Shown: positions 33,142 to 47,726, counted from the stretch's first letter. The stretch is DNA of 64,000 nucleotides from Hyaloscypha bicolor E (GCF_002865645.1 NW_020194684.1:3539030-3603029); one strand, 5' to 3'. The notes: a model not told the origin generated them from the sequence alone. Numbers and translations are program-made.

Positions 33142-33664
33142 TTATAAAATTAAGTCTTTTTTAATTATTAAATTTTAATAATATAAGTATTTTAAATAAG
33201 TTTTAATAATGAAAGAATATTAATTTAAATTATATTTATATAATATTTTTATTTATTTTAATAAACTTTTAGTTTTTGTTTTAATTTCTTTCTAAAATTC
33301 TTTTATTAATAAGTATTATATAAAGAAAGGTTTTAATAAAAGTAATTTATTAATATTAAATAATATTTATATAAGTTTATTTTAAAAAAGTTTTTAAATA
33401 TAAAATAAAAATTATATATATAAAAGACTTTAATTAAAAAAGCTCTTTAAAAACTTTATATTATTAAATATATTAAAAATATAAATTATTTTTAAAATCT
33501 TTCTTAAATTAAAATATTTAAAGATATATTATTTAATTTAAGAATTATTTTAATAAGAATTTTAATATTTTTATATTTTTATAAATTAAGAAAATTTAAT
33601 TTAATATAATTTACTTTTAATAAAAGAATTCAATTTCTTATATCTCTTATTATTAGTATAGCTA

Positions 33665-33850
33665 TTCCTTTGGGAGTCACGTGCGTAGTTACGGGATACG
33701 GGATACGGGATACGGGATATGAGTAATAGAACATGAGTAATAGGACATGGGATACGGGACATGGTTATGTAACCTCGCGTCTCATTAGTGACTCGACTAG
33801 TAGACTAGATCCCTTTAGGCTTAGCAGATTTAGAGATCGCATATTAATAC
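33665..33850. repeat. Un-RIPped island with ACGGGAT tandem repeat
   Basis: In about 185 bases CpG and TpG are common, unlike the kilobases on both sides. ACGGGAT repeats four times at 33691-33718, followed by variants of ACATGAGTAATAG and GGACATGG. A CACGTG lies at the left end. No coding frame; it may be a short, late insertion. Confidence 0.75.
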
Positions 33851-34360
33851 CACGATATTATAATTCTTATTTCTAAATAATAATAATTTCACTAATCTTA
33901 TATAAATAGTATTTCACGAATATATAATAGTATTATATATTACTAATAAACTAATACTTATATATTATATTATCTTATTAAGTTATAATAAACTTTCTTT
34001 TATTAATTTAATTTATAAAACTCATTTTTATATTATATAATATTTTTAAATAATTAATTTTATAAATTCTTAAACTTTAAACTTAATATAAGTTCTTTAA
34101 ATTATTAAAATTATTTATATATATAAAACCTTAGATTTATAAACTTTTATTTAATATATTAAATTTGATTTATTTTAATTTTTTATTTCTAATCTTAATT
34201 ATATAAAAAACTTAATTAAAATTTATAAAAAGCTTTTTTATTATAATAAGAAATAATAGTATTTTTATAAAGCTTTCTTAGCTTTTTCTTTTCTTTTATA
34301 TTCTTTTTATATAAAATATTCTCTTAATTTATATTTTAATTAAATATATAATATTAATAT

Positions 34361-34615
34361 TATAATTCCCAAATATCTAGCCAGATATTAGATATTTTCT
34401 AGATATATATAATAAGGCCGTTTTACTAGAGCAATATATTTGAAATATACTAGAGATATTTAGAAGACTAAGCTTCTTTAGAACTAGTATACTATAAAGT
34501 ATATATACTTCTTTATAGTCTTTTATATTCTAGTTTTCTTTTCTTTAGCTTTGAATTATCTTTATAAGAGATCTTCTATTTTACTTTCTAAGCCCTAAAT
34601 ATTATACTTATAATA
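34361..34615 (+). repeat. LTR of element D1
   Basis: This aligns throughout with 38806-39055 and 45045-45294. Shared strings include TCTAGATATATATAATA, GAAATATACTAGAGATATTT and AGCTTTGAATTATCTTTATA. Confidence 0.88.
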
Positions 34616-37600
34616 ATATTTAAAGCTTTCTCTTTTTAATTTTATAAAGAATTTCAAATAAACTAATTTAGAACTATTAGAAATATAGGTATTACTAAGA
34701 TAACGGAATCTTAGAAATACAAGTAATAAATTCTAGAATAATAAAAGTAAAAAGCTTTAGAACTATTAGAGAAATTAGATATTTATATCTTTATAAATAT
34801 ATACTAGTAATATATTAGAAACTTTTCTAAAAACCCGAAAATTAAAGAACCTCGAATAAAGGCTATTCTTTAATTAAGTTCTAAAGTAATAAATACCTAT
34901 AGGCTAGTAATCTAACTATTATTCTTAAGCCCTATTCTATAATCTTATAGGCCCTATATATATACCGGTAATAAGATTACTAGAAAAAATATAATAAAGA
35001 AAAAGTATAATAAGTTAACTTTTTAGGATATTATATAATTTATAATAATATTAATTTCTTCTAAAGCTTTTATTAGTTCAAGTTATTCTATTAATAGTTC
35101 TTTTTAAACCAAATGCCCTATTAATATTTCTAGAAGTTTTTTTAGATAAATTTATAAAAGAAAAAACTTCTCTTTTTATTAAAAAGCTCCTATATACTAA
35201 TTAGTTTATTATTACTAAAGAACTATATAAATAGGCCAAGAAAGCTAATTACTTGCTTTTAGATATTAATTTAATTATTACTAGTTATTAGAAAAATCTT
35301 AAAAAAGCTATTTTATATAAAACAAGTTATAAAGATATTAAGGGCCTTTTTAAAAATACTAAGCTTTATAATATTAAACTCGAGAATAATATTAAATATT
35401 ATATAATTATAATAAATTAGTTTATAATAGTTTTAGTTATTTTTATTCTATTTACTCTTATTATTTCTATAGTTCCAGCTATTCTAAACCTTTTTTAAAA
35501 GAATTTCAAACTATTTCCTACTTATTTCTATTTAGAATTCTTTATATCTTATACTTTTTTTTTTTAGAAATACTAGAATTACTAAGCTTTTAAATCTAAT
35601 TCTCTTTATTAGAAATTATACTATTTTTAATAACTAGCTAGTTTAGATTAAGAATAAGCTATAAGGAAATATTAATTCGTATTTCTTAAAGAATCTTAAA
35701 ATTATCTATATTTCTAATAAACTTATAAATAATACTCTCGCTCTAGCTAATTTTTATATAAATAAAAATAGCCCGAATTAGTATTATTAGCTCTTAGAGC
35801 TATACCTTTATTTAAAGAAGCTATATTCTAATTCTAATAAGATATAAAATACTTACTATAACTTTAGTAAGCTTTAAATATATTTTAGTTAAGTATTTCA
35901 GGAGTTCTATATTCTTTTCTTATAATTATTTATAAAAGGCAATATTAGCTTTTAAGATATTAAATATAAACTAAATAAAAAGCTTTTACTAAAACCTTAG
36001 AAATTAGTATATATATATTATAATAATTCCTCTATTAATATTATTTGCTTTATTTAGTATTATATTACTAATAATTAGTAAATTAAGGCTATATATAAGA
36101 AGATTAAGAAATATAAGAAAATAAGAACTATTCTAGTCAAGTTTATTTCTGGTATTATATTCTTTTATATTTCTAAAAAATATATTTTTAAAAAGAAACC
36201 CAAAAAGCCTATATTAATTATTCTTATTAAGTATATATTTTCTTATAAATATAATTAATATCTTATAAAGACTAAAGATCTTTTAATTATTAAGTACTTT
36301 AACTATAACGAGTTTGGCTATTATATTTATTACTATCTAGTTAGATATAGTAAGGAAACTAAAATAGCTTTTTCTAGAATTAATATTATAATAATAATAT
36401 ATAAATAGATTAGAGGAAAAGAAGATATAGTATAAGTAACTAAAGCTTAAATATAAGAGTATAGTTATATAGGCCTATATATAACTACTAGTATATAATT
36501 ACTATATAATAATTAAGCCAGGCTTAGTTTCTATTCTATTAAAGTACCTAGTTCCTATTTTAGTAAAATATTTAGAGAATTCAAGCTCTAATTCTAGTAT
36601 AAAACCGGAAAACAAGTACTTTTAAAGAAAGTCTTTATTTTAGGAGCTTATAATATAGATTTAGTAAAAGTTAATTTAACTTATTTAATAAAAGGAAATA
36701 CTTTTATAATATCTTATATTATTAGTATAAATAATTTAGGAATTAAGTTTTCTTTTTTTATTAATACTAGAGCTAATAGTTATACTTTTATTAATATAAA
36801 ACTTATTTAGTTTATAAAGTAATTTCTTTCTTTATTTTATATTATATATAGTTTTAATAAAAAGCTAGCTAAGTTTACTAAAAAATAATAAATAAAGTAT
36901 TAATATACTTATAATTATTCTAAACTTTAGAGATTATAATATTATTCTTAGTAGAAAATAGATTATATATATTAATATTCTAGTTAATTATAGAAGATAT
37001 AGGCTTATATAGCTAAAGAATAAGCCTAAATCTATATAATTCAATTATATTATTAGTATTTCTTAATAATAGCTAGAGAAATAACCTAATAAAAAGTATT
37101 AAAAAAATACTAATTAATAAGATTTTATTATAAGCTATTTCTAGAAATCTCCTATTCTTAAATAGTTTTTTTTCTTTTAAACTAATTAAAGAAAATTATA
37201 TAAAACTATAAAAAAGAAGCTTTTATAGCCTAATTAAAATATAATACCCAAGTAAAAGCTAAAGAAGTAAAAAGAAATCCTTAATAAAAAATAAATATTA
37301 GATCTAGCTATTTTTATTTCTATAGTATTTAATTATATAGCTAAGAAACAAAATAATATTATTAGTTAAATCTCTATTTATGAGATTAATAAAGAGCTTA
37401 AAGCTCGGAAAAAGAAGCTATTTCTAGTCTAGAGAATTAATAACCAGAAGAAATAAAGCTTTAATAGCTCTAGAAAATACTATTTTCGAAACTCAAGAAA
37501 TATATCTTTATTTTTTCTAAGAAGAAATCTAATATTCTTTTTTCCTATAAACTATATAATTATAATATTTAGATTAAAGGCCTAAAGGAAACTAAGAATA

Positions 37601-38805
37601 TTAGATATTAATTTCTCTAGTAATAGTTTATTTAAAAGCTTCTAGAAATTAAGTATTTCTTAAAAAATAATTTAGCTAAAGGCTTTATTAAAGCTAGTTA
37701 AACTTCTTTTACTTTACTAGTTCTTTTTATAAAAAAGCAAATAAAGGTTTATACTTTTATATTAATTTCTGCTATCTAAATAATATTACCCGGAAAAATT
37801 AATATCTTCTTTTATTTATTAATAAGACTTTAAGTTAATTATTTAAAACCAAGATTTATATTAGATTAGATATTTACTAAGGTTTTTATTATATAATTAT
37901 AAACCCGGACTTTTAGGAACTAATAATATTCTATATTTGCTATAAAGTATATAAATATAATATTTTATAGAAAGGCTTTATAAATAGCCCGGTTATATAT
38001 TAATACTATATAAATAATATATCTTTTAATTATCTAAATAACTTTTATATAATATATTTTAATAATATTCTATTAGTTTACTAGAAATATATAATATTAT
38101 TATATAGTTATAGAATACTATTTATATAAGTTAGTAAAGTTATTATTATTTAGAAATAAGAATTATAATATTATAGTATTAATATATAATTCCTAAATCT
38201 ACTAAGCCTAAAAGAAACTAGTTTACTAATTGAGTTATACCTATAATATAAGCTTATATAACTAGTTATATAACTAGGAAATTCGTAATATAGCTATTCT
38301 AATATATTCTTATTTATTTAGAGAATCTAATAAAATATAAATAATATATATAAAAAGTACTAGACTATTTATACTTTATTAGTCTCTAAATAAATATTAA
38401 GAAATCGGAATTTAAAGTTATATATATAAAGTATTTAGGTTTTATTATTTCTATATCTAGTATTAAAGTAAATTCTAATAAAGTTAAAATAATATATAAC
38501 TAGTAATTCTTAAAAATAATTAAGGATATATAGTTCTTTTTTAACTTCTATAACTTCTATAAATACTTTATTAGAAAATACAAATAAATTACTAAATTTC
38601 TTATCTTATTTATAAAAAAGAATATTTCTTTTAAATAATTCAAATAATATTAAAAGGCTTTTAATTACCTAAAAAAAAGCTATAATTTCTATTCTAGTTC
38701 TATAATACTATAATTTAGATCTACTTATAATAATAAAAATAAATGTATCTAAAAAAGTAATTACTAGTTTATTCTTTTAATAAAATCCAGAAATAGGCCT
38801 TTTAT
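34616..38805 (+). pseudogene. Element D1 gag-pol remnant
   Basis: A decayed CCHC knuckle reads YFNYNEFGYYIYYY near 36,295-36,340 (Cys codons now Tyr). Protease and RT follow from about 36,700; the RT block with KSEFKVIYIKYLGFIIS-like sequence lies at about 38,400-38,470. All frames contain many TAA and TAG codons. Confidence 0.75.
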
Positions 38806-39055
38806 TATAATTTCCAGATACCAGATATTAGATGCCTTCTAGATATATATAATACGGCCGCTTTACTAAAGAAATATACTTGAAATATACTAGAGATATT
38901 TAAAAAGCTAAGCTTTTTCGAGACTAGTATATTATAAGATATATATATTTCTTTATAGCTTCTTATATTTTAGTTTTCCCTTTCTTAGCTTTGAATTATC
39001 TTTATAAGAGACCTTTTATCTTACTTTCTAAGCCCAGAATACTATATTTATAATA
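38806..39055 (+). repeat. 5' LTR of element D2
   Basis: This is a 250-bp repeat of 45045-45294, starting TATAATTTCCAGATA. Confidence 0.88.
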
Positions 39056-39649
39056 GTATTTAAAGCTTTCTTTCTTTAATTTTATAGAGGATTTTAAATA
39101 AACTAATTCAGAACTATTAGAAATATAGGTATTACTAAGATAATAGAATTTCAGAAATATAAGTAATAGATTCTAGAATAATAAAAGTAAAAAGCTTTAG
39201 AACTATTAGAGGAATTAGGTATTTATATCTTTATAAATATATACTAGTAATATATTAGAAACTCTTTTAAAAACCCGAAAATCGAAGAATCTCGAATAAA
39301 GGCTATTTTTTAACTAAGTCCTAGAATAATAAGTATCTATAGGCTAGTAATCTGACTACTATTCTCAAGCCCTATTCTATAACCTTATAGGCCCTATATA
39401 TATACCGGTAATAAGATTACTAGAGAAAATATAATAAAGGAAAAGTATAATAGATCGACTTTCTAGAATATTATATAATCCGGAATAATATTAACTTCTT
39501 TTAAGGCTTTTATTAGTTTAGATTATCCCGTTAATAGTTCTTTCTAAACCGAATATCCTATTAATATTTCTAGAAGTTTTTTTTAGATAAATTTATAGAA
39601 AAAGAGGCTTCTCTTTTTATTAAAAAGCTCCTATATACTAATTAGCTTA

Positions 39650-42600
39650 TTGCTACTAAAGAATTATATAAATGGGCTAAGGAAACTAATTACTTATTCT
39701 CTAATATTAATTCGATTATTACTAGCTATTAAAAGAATCTCAAAAAGGCTATTTTATATAAGACAAGCTATAAAGATACTAAGGGCCTTCTTAAAAATAC
39801 TAAGCTTTATAATATTAAGCTCGAGAATAATATTAAATACTATATAGCTATAATAGATTAGCTTATAGTAGCTCTAGCTACTTTTACTCTATCTACTTTT
39901 ACTATTTCTATAATTCCGGCTACTTTAAACCCTTCTTAAAAGAATTCCGAATTCTTTCTAGCTTATTTCCGTTTAGAATCTCTTATATCTTATATCTTTT
40001 TTAGAAGTACTAGAATTACTAAACTCCCAGATCTAACTTTCTTTACTAGAGATTATACTTTCTTTAATAACTAGCTAGTCCAGATTAAGAATAAGCTATA
40101 AGGAAATACTAATTTATATCTATTTGAGAATTTCAAGATTATTTATATTTCTAGTAAACTTACTAGTAATATTCTTACTCTAATTAACTCTTATATAAAT
40201 AAAGATAATTCGAATTATTACTATTAACTTTTAGAGTTCTATTCTTATCTAAAGAAGCTATATTCTAACTCTAATAAAATATAGAATACTTATTATAATT
40301 TTAGTAAGCTTTAAATATATTTTAGTTAAATATTTCAGGAGTTCTATATTCTTTTCTTATAATTATTTATAAAAGATAATATTAGTTTTTAAGATATTAA
40401 GTATAAACTAAATAAAAAGCTTTTACTAAAGCTCTAGAAATTAGTATATATATACTATAATAATTCTTTTATTAATATTATTTACTTTACTTAGTACTAT
40501 ATTACTAATAATTAGTAAATTAAAGCTATATATAAAAAGATTAAGGAATATAAGAAAATAGAAGCTATTTTAGTTAAGTTTACTTCTAGTATTATATTCC
40601 TATATATTCCTATTAAGAAGAAGCCTAAAGAGTATATATTAATTACTTTTATTAAATATATATTTTCTTATAAGTATAAATAATATCCTATAAAAAATAA
40701 AGATCTCTTAATTATTAAATATTATAATTATAACGAGTTCGGCTATTATATTAGATATTATTTAATTAGATATAGTAAGGAAACCAAGATAACTCTTTTT
40801 AGAATTAAGCCAGGCTTAGTTTCTATTTTACTAAAATATCTAATTATTATTCTAATAAAGTATTTAAAGAATTCGAGCTCTAATTCTAGTATAGAACCGG
40901 AAAACAAATACTTCTAAAAAAAAGTCTCTATTTTAGAGGCTTATAATATAGATTTAATAGAAATTAATTTAACTTATCTAATAGAAAAGAATACTCTTAT
41001 AATATTCTATATTATTAGTATAAATAAATTAGGAATTAAGTTTTCTTTCCTTATTAATACTAGAGCTAATAGTTATATTTTTATTAATATAAAGCTTATT
41101 TAACTTATAAAATAATTCTTAGAAATAGAATTATAATTCTTTCTCTTATTCTATACTATATATAGTTTTTATAGAAAGCTAGCTAAGTCTATTAAGAAAT
41201 ATATAAAAGTTTTGCTTCTAATAAATAAATAAAGTATTAATATATTTATAATTATTCTAAACTTTAAAGATTATAATATTATTCTTAGTAGAAAATAGGC
41301 TATATATATATTAATATTCTAGTTAATTATAAAAGATATAGGCTTATATAGCCAAAGAATAAGCCTAAATTTATATAATTTAATTATATTATTAGTATTT
41401 CTTAGTAATAGCTAGAGAAGTAACCTAATAAGAAGTATTAAAAAAATACTAATTAATAAGATTTTATTATAAGCTATTTCTGGAAATCTTTTATTCTTAA
41501 GCGGTTTTCCTTCTTTTAAACTAATTAGAAGAAATTATATAAAACTATAGAAAAGAAGCTTTTATAGTCTAATTAAGATATAATATTTAAATAAAAGCTA
41601 AAGAAGTAAAAAGAGGTTCTTAATAAAAAGTAAATATTAGATCTAGCTATTCTTATTTCTATAATATTTAATTATATAACTAAAAGAAAAGATAAGATTA
41701 TTAATTAAATCTCTATTTATAAAATTAATAAAAAGCTTAAAGCTCAAAAAAGAAAAGCTATTTCTGGCCCAGAAAATTAATAACTAGAAGAAATAAAGCT
41801 TTAGTAGCTTTAAAGAATATTACTTCCGGAATTTAAGAAATATGCCTCTGTTTTTTCTAAAAAGAAATCTAATACTTTTCTTTCTTATAAATTATATAAT
41901 TACAAGATTTAGATTAAAGGCCTAAAGAAAACTAAAAGTATTAGATATTAATTCCTCTAGTAATAGTTTATTTAAAAGCTTTTAGAAATCAAGTATTTCT
42001 TAAAAGATAATCTGGCTAAAGGCTTTATTAAAGCTAGTTAAACTCTTTTTATTTTACTAGTTCTTTTTATAAAGAAAGTAAATAGAGGTTTATATTTTTA
42101 TATTAATTTCTGCTATCTAAATATTATTACCCGAAAGAATTAATATTTTCTTTTATTTATTAATAAGATTTTAAATTAATTATCTAAAGCCAAGATTTAT
42201 ATTAAATTAGATATTTACTAAGCTTTCTATTATATAGTTATAGACTCAGACTCTTAGGAGCTAATAATATTTCATACCTGCTATAGAATATATAAATATA
42301 ATATTCTCTAGAAAGGCCTTATAAATAACCTAGCTATATATTAATACTATATAAATAATATATTTTAATAATATTCTTATTTATTTAACGAATCTAGTAA
42401 AATATAAATAAATATTAAGAAATCGGAATTTAAAATTATATATATAAAATATTTAGGCTTTATTATTTTTATATCTAATATTAAAATAGATTCTAATAAA
42501 ATCGAAATAATATATAACTAGTAATTTTTAAAAATAATTAAAAGTATATAGTTCTTTTTTGGCTTTTATAACTTTTATAAATACTTTATTAGAAGATATA

Positions 42601-44700
42601 AACGAATTACTAGATCTTTTATTTTATTTATAAAAAGGAATATTTCTTTTAAATAGTTTAAATAATATTAAAAAGCTTTTAATTATTTAAAAAAAAGCTA
42701 TAATTTCTATTCTAGTTCTATAATATTATAATCCAGAGCTACTTATAATAGTAAAAATAAATATATCTAAAGAAATAATTACTAGTTTATTCTTTTAATA
42801 AGATCTATAAATAGGCCTTTAATATCCTATAGCTTATTTTTCTAAAACTATACTTCTAATAGAACTTAATTATAATATATATAATAAGGAAATACTTATT
42901 ATAATATAAATATTAGAGGAATAGAAAACTAAACTAAAGGGCTTTTAGGATATTTCCTTTAAGGTTTATTCTAATTACTATACTTTAGAATATTTTATAA
43001 TTACTAAGAAGCTCTTTTCTTAATAAGCTAAATAGGCTAAACTCTTATTTTACTATTATTTCAAGCTTATATATTATTCTGGAAAATTAAATAAGTAAAT
43101 AGATATCTTATTATAAAAACAAAATAAAATAGATATTTAGAACCAGGTTAAAAAGAAACTATAAATTCAAGTACTTTTTCCCAGAAATAAGATTAATCCG
43201 GAGATTATTTATAACTTATAGCTTATAGTAATACTTTATAAAATCGGCTTATTTAATCCGGAATTCGGCCCTAAAAACCAAGTATATACTAAAGACTTTC
43301 CGGAAAAGAATATCCCTATTAAAAGTATAATTTCTCTAAAAAAAGATATTTTTTTAGAAGCTTTACTAGTAAACTTTATTATAATTACTTTTATAGAAGT
43401 ACTATTAGAAGCTCTTATTAAATATAGTAGTTTATAACTTATAGATAAGATCCTATAAGATAATTATATATTACTAGATCTAGAAAAGCTATATATAATA
43501 GCCCAAACCAAAAGTAATATCTAAATATTATAAAATAGCCTTTTTTTATATTATAAAAGACTTTATATTATAGAGAATAAAATAATCCCCGGATTATCTT
43601 TATAGATTACCCTAATTTATAAAATATATAATAAATTTCTTTTTAGATATTCTAGATATATAAAGTTCTATTAGTTATTAAAGAAATAATATTACTAGCT
43701 ATTTATAGATAAAGATATTAATTAATACTATAATAATTATTATATTTATAAGAAATTATATATATCTAGAAATAAAAAGCCTAGTTTACTTTATTTTCTT
43801 CTAGTTCCTAATTACTTCTAATAATATATTATTATAGATTTTAAGAGCGATCTAGAAAGCAAATCGAACTATAATATAATTATTATATTTATAGACTATT
43901 TATTTAAATACCTAATTATATTAGATCGAGAATTTTAATATATATCCGATTTTTGAAGCGAATTCTATACGAGAATTAGTATAAAGCTTAAGCTCTTTAT
44001 AACTAATTATTTCTAAATAAATAGATAAATAAAAATTATTTATTAGTACTTTAATTAAAGATTATATTTATATATTAACTATTATTAGAATAACTAAAAC
44101 AAATAGGTTATTATAATTAATTATTAATAAGCCTCTCTTTAATATAAAACTATTAGCTAGTCTCTATTTATAACTAAAAAAGCTATAAGCTTTATATTTC
44201 TCTAAACTAGAACTCTTTTATTAAAGCTAATTTACCTAAAGAGAAGCTAAATAGAAATAAAGCTAAAGTATTAGTAAATTAATTATATAAATTATAGTAA
44301 TTTATCCAAGGCTATATAAAGTAAATATAGGAATAATATATAGTATAATCTAATAAATACTACTATTTAATTAATTTTAAAATCGGGAATAAAATATAAA
44401 TTACTATAAAATACTAGAAATCCGATTATCTAAACCAGAAGCTAGGGAACTAAATAGAAGGCCTATTTGAGATTCTAGAATAATATAGTTATTTATTTAT
44501 TTCTCTTAAAACTACCAGAAATTATAAAGATATATCTAGTTTTCTATATAGAGAAGCTATAAAAAGATCTCTAGAATTCTTTACTAGATTAAGTAAATCT
44601 GGAACTACTTTTATTAATACTAAAGAATAGTAAATAAAAATATAGTATTAAATAAATTATTATAATTAAGCTAGTAAGAAATAAACTAAAGTATAGAATT
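39650..44700 (+). pseudogene. Element D2 gag-pol remnant
   Basis: Gag runs from about 39,600 and ends with a decayed CCHC knuckle YYNYNEFGYYIRYY near 40,730-40,770. RT lies at about 42,050-42,620 (LFIKKVNRGLYFYINFCYL, KSEFKIIYIKYLGFII, FGFYNFYKYFIRRY), and RNase H at about 42,830-43,000. Integrase at about 43,600-44,250 includes NKKPSLLYFLLVPNYF and ISDFXSEFYTRISIKLKLF, where X is a stop. A 65-codon open stretch at 39650-39847 is part of gag and not a separate gene. Confidence 0.82.
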
Positions 44701-45044
44701 TAATAAATTAGTTAGAATAAAGATCTAGTTTAATATCTAGCTTTAGTACCAAATAATAGCCCTCTGGTTTTATAAAGCTTTTATAATAATAATATTAATA
44801 TACTAGAATTCTTATAAAACCTATAATATTAGTTAGATTATATAAAAAATAATATTTATCTAGAATTATATAGAAATAATAATAAACTCTTCTAAATTAT
44901 ATAGTAAAGGCATTAGCCTTTTATATATAATATTTATATCTGAGATATTAGTTTATTTTAGGAAAGAAAATAATATAAAATTAAATAAATTAATAGCTTT
45001 TATAAAGCTCGGAAATAAGCTTATTTTAAAAAAGAAATTAATAT

Positions 45045-45294
45045 TATAATTTCCAGATATTAGATACTAGATATCTTCTAGATATATATAATATAGCTAC
45101 TTTATTAAGGAAATATACTTGAAATATACTAGAGATATTTAAAAGGCTAAGCCTCTTTAGGACTAGTATATTATAGGATATATATATTTTCTTATAGCCT
45201 TCTATATTCTAGTTTTTTCTTTTTTAGCTTTAAATTATTTTTATAAAAAACCTTTTATTTTATTTTCTAAACTCTAAATATTATACTTGTAATA
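45045..45294 (+). repeat. 3' LTR of element D2
   Basis: This is the pair of 38806-39055. It ends CTTGTAATA and is followed by Helitron sequence. Confidence 0.88.
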
Positions 45295-45699
45295 TTATTA
45301 GTAAATATAGCTAAAGTAATAGGTCTTTTACTAGTATTACTTTTATATTTATCTAGTTTTTTTTCTGCTTTTTTATATTAGTTATCTTTTTTAGTAATAT
45401 ATTATTAATATATATATTATTTATAAAACTACTTTATTTAATTAGCTTTATTTATACTAGTAAAATATTTATATAAATATATATATAAGATTTATAAATA
45501 TTCTAATTTATAAAAATATTTATATAAGTAATATTAGTTATTATTTTATTTTCCTATTAAGTTTTATAAATAATAATTACTTTATATAATAGCTTTTTTA
45601 AGACTTAATAGCTATTATATAATACTTTAATAAACTAAACTTCTTTATTACTTTTATAGCTAACCTATATTAGCCTAAAATTATAGATTATTTCTTAAA

Positions 45700-47417
45700 T
45701 AAGTAATAAGCTATTAATTATTCGGATTTTCTTTATTAGATCTTTATATTAAAAATAAAAGAGCTATTTATAAACCCAAAGAATTATCTTTTTAGACTAT
45801 ATATAGGCTATATATATATAATTAAATACTAGAAATATAGCCTCCTATATATATACCTGCTTTTATTTCTTAAGAAAAAAGCCGTTTTCTTAATTCCTGA
45901 TTTAGCTAATAAAATTATTTATATTAAGTTTCTAGACTTATTATAAGATCTTATAGGCAAACTTATAATTATAGTAACTAGTTAGATATTTTATAGACTA
46001 TATAGCCTTAAAAATAATTCAAAAACCCTATATATAGTTTATAAAACGCTTATAGCCCTATTTATATACTAGAAGAAATTTCCTAAAATATTTATAACTA
46101 TAATAATAATTTACGAAAATAGGTATTGAAAATATTAGTACTAGAATAATAGCTATATATTTATAATTTATAAATCAGGTTTTCTAAATTAGGAAATTAT
46201 TTATAATAATTATTATATTATTTTATATAACTTATATCTTTTCTAGAAATTCCGCTCTTATATTTCTATATAAGTAATTAAATATATTTATAAGAAAACG
46301 AATTATATAATTATTATTATTTCGGAAATAAATAATAAAATTATCTAATATTTCTAGGCTTAATATATAGGTCCTATAAAGGCTTTCTAGTATTTATTTA
46401 AATATTTAATATACTAGAAGTTTCTCCTAATTTAATATCTTATAATTTACTTTTCTAAATAATATATAATTTATTTTATAATTGATTTCTTACCTGAATA
46501 AGTTATAAATAAGGCTATAAATACCCGTTTAACCTTAATAGCTTTTTTTTAAATATAATATAATATATAAGAATAGCTACTAATATTTATATTACAAGTT
46601 CCTATAATACTTTATATAAGTTACTAAAACCCGGATATAGAAATACTATAAGCAAGAATATAGTATTAATTATATTTATTACTATAGTCTAGTTTTAAAT
46701 AAGTAATTCTATTTATAGCTTTTATTAATAGTTATATATAATTCGTAATTTTTTAATAAACTTTATTTAATTAAAGATATTTATTATTTTATATATTATA
46801 TTATCTATATTACTTATAGCTTAATAAAGAATAATTAGAAGTAATTCTAGTACTTTAATAAGGCTATTTTGTTAATAACTAGTTATGGTTTATAAATACT
46901 CTTTTTTATAGGTATTTACTAGTAGCTAATTATAAATATATAAGTAATCTAGAACTAATATAAGAAGTATTTCTATAATAACTTGGCCTATAAGCTAGCC
47001 TATAACTCATTAATTAATTTCCTGCTATCTTTAGTTAATTCTTACTATAATTATAGCCTTTTTTTATTTAGTTTTAGCCTTATAAATTTCTAGTAAATAT
47101 TTATAAATATTATCTTACCTGAGAATATTTTTAACTAGATTATAAGCTATTATATAGCTAATTTATAAGTTAATTATATTTATAAGATATTACTAGTAAT
47201 TATAATATAAGTCTAGCTAAATATAAACTAGTATTCTTGCTTTAGATAATTATAATAATAATTACAAATAATTTATAGGCTATTTATTTCTACTTATAAA
47301 GTCTAAATAATACTAGTAAAATATTTCTTTATAAGACTTTTTATTATTATTACTATAGCTAAGATAAGATAATTTTATATATAATATTAATAGGTATTAT
47401 AGCTTTTATTTTTCTAA
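45700..47417 (+). pseudogene. Helitron Rep-helicase protein, N-terminal part to Walker A
   Basis: The post-Rep region is readable near 46,285-46,490 with stops: VIKYIYKKTNYIIIIISEIN, YIGPIKAF, YLFKYLIY, in the order known from fungal Helitron proteins. The helicase begins near 47,300: a decayed Walker A with SKIFLYKTFYYYYYSQDKI and IALIG-like residues follows IGYF. The frame then runs into element E at 47418. The Rep HUH motif is not clear to me. Confidence 0.78.
47403..47417. repeat. 15-bp direct repeat at the left end of element E
   Basis: CTTTTATTTTTCTAA directly precedes the first base of the left LTR and recurs at 54430-54444 directly after the right LTR. It lies within the Helitron helicase frame. 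Confidence 0.9.
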
Positions 47418-47726
47418 TATAATAAGTATATATAATAGTATATAGATAGGTATTAGATATTATAGATCTAGTTCCCTATTTTGGGTAAAGCTTATAATTG
47501 GAATTATACGGATTATATTAGTTTATATTTCCTAGTTAAGTAAAGGGCTTCGTATACTTGGCTAAGTACTAGGGAATATATAGGGAGATATTTCTAGCTT
47601 TAGAAAAGGGTATTAATTAGTTTTTTATTAGAATTAATTCTTGGAATTAGTTATACTTATAAGTATTACTCTATAGCTTACTTACCTTAACTATTTATAT
47701 ATTACCCTGCTATTATATATCTTATA
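47418..47726 (+). repeat. 5' LTR of element E
   Basis: This is a 309-bp match to 54121-54429, with TTAGATATTATAGATCTAGT and AAGTAAAGGGCTT shared. Differences are mainly C/T and G/A. Confidence 0.93.

Larger units (their letters stand above)
31255..34360. other. AT-rich block without readable coding content
   Basis: About 3.1 kb of RIP-type sequence. I could not follow a transposon domain on either strand. It contains a 77-bp palindrome (32869-32945), a TA run and one island of normal composition (33665-33850), listed separately. Confidence 0.5.
34361..38805 (+). mobile_element. Gypsy element D1, truncated copy
   Basis: The 5' LTR (34361-34615) and an internal region collinear with element D2 are present up to the RNase H part of pol, where the sequence meets the LTR of D2 at 38806. 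The 3' part and 3' LTR of this copy are not found beyond D2, so it was truncated or lost by recombination. Relative to D2 it carries about 240 extra bases inside the RT (about 38066-38306) and about 125 extra bases after the zinc-knuckle remnant (about 36390-36515). Confidence 0.8.
38806..45294 (+). mobile_element. Gypsy LTR retrotransposon D2, full length, 6.49 kb
   Basis: Two 250-bp LTRs (38806-39055 and 45045-45294) enclose gag, protease, RT, RNase H and integrase remnants in plus orientation. It directly adjoins D1. The bases before and after (TTTAT and TTATT) do not give a clean 5-bp duplication, so the exact insertion history is open. Confidence 0.88.
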
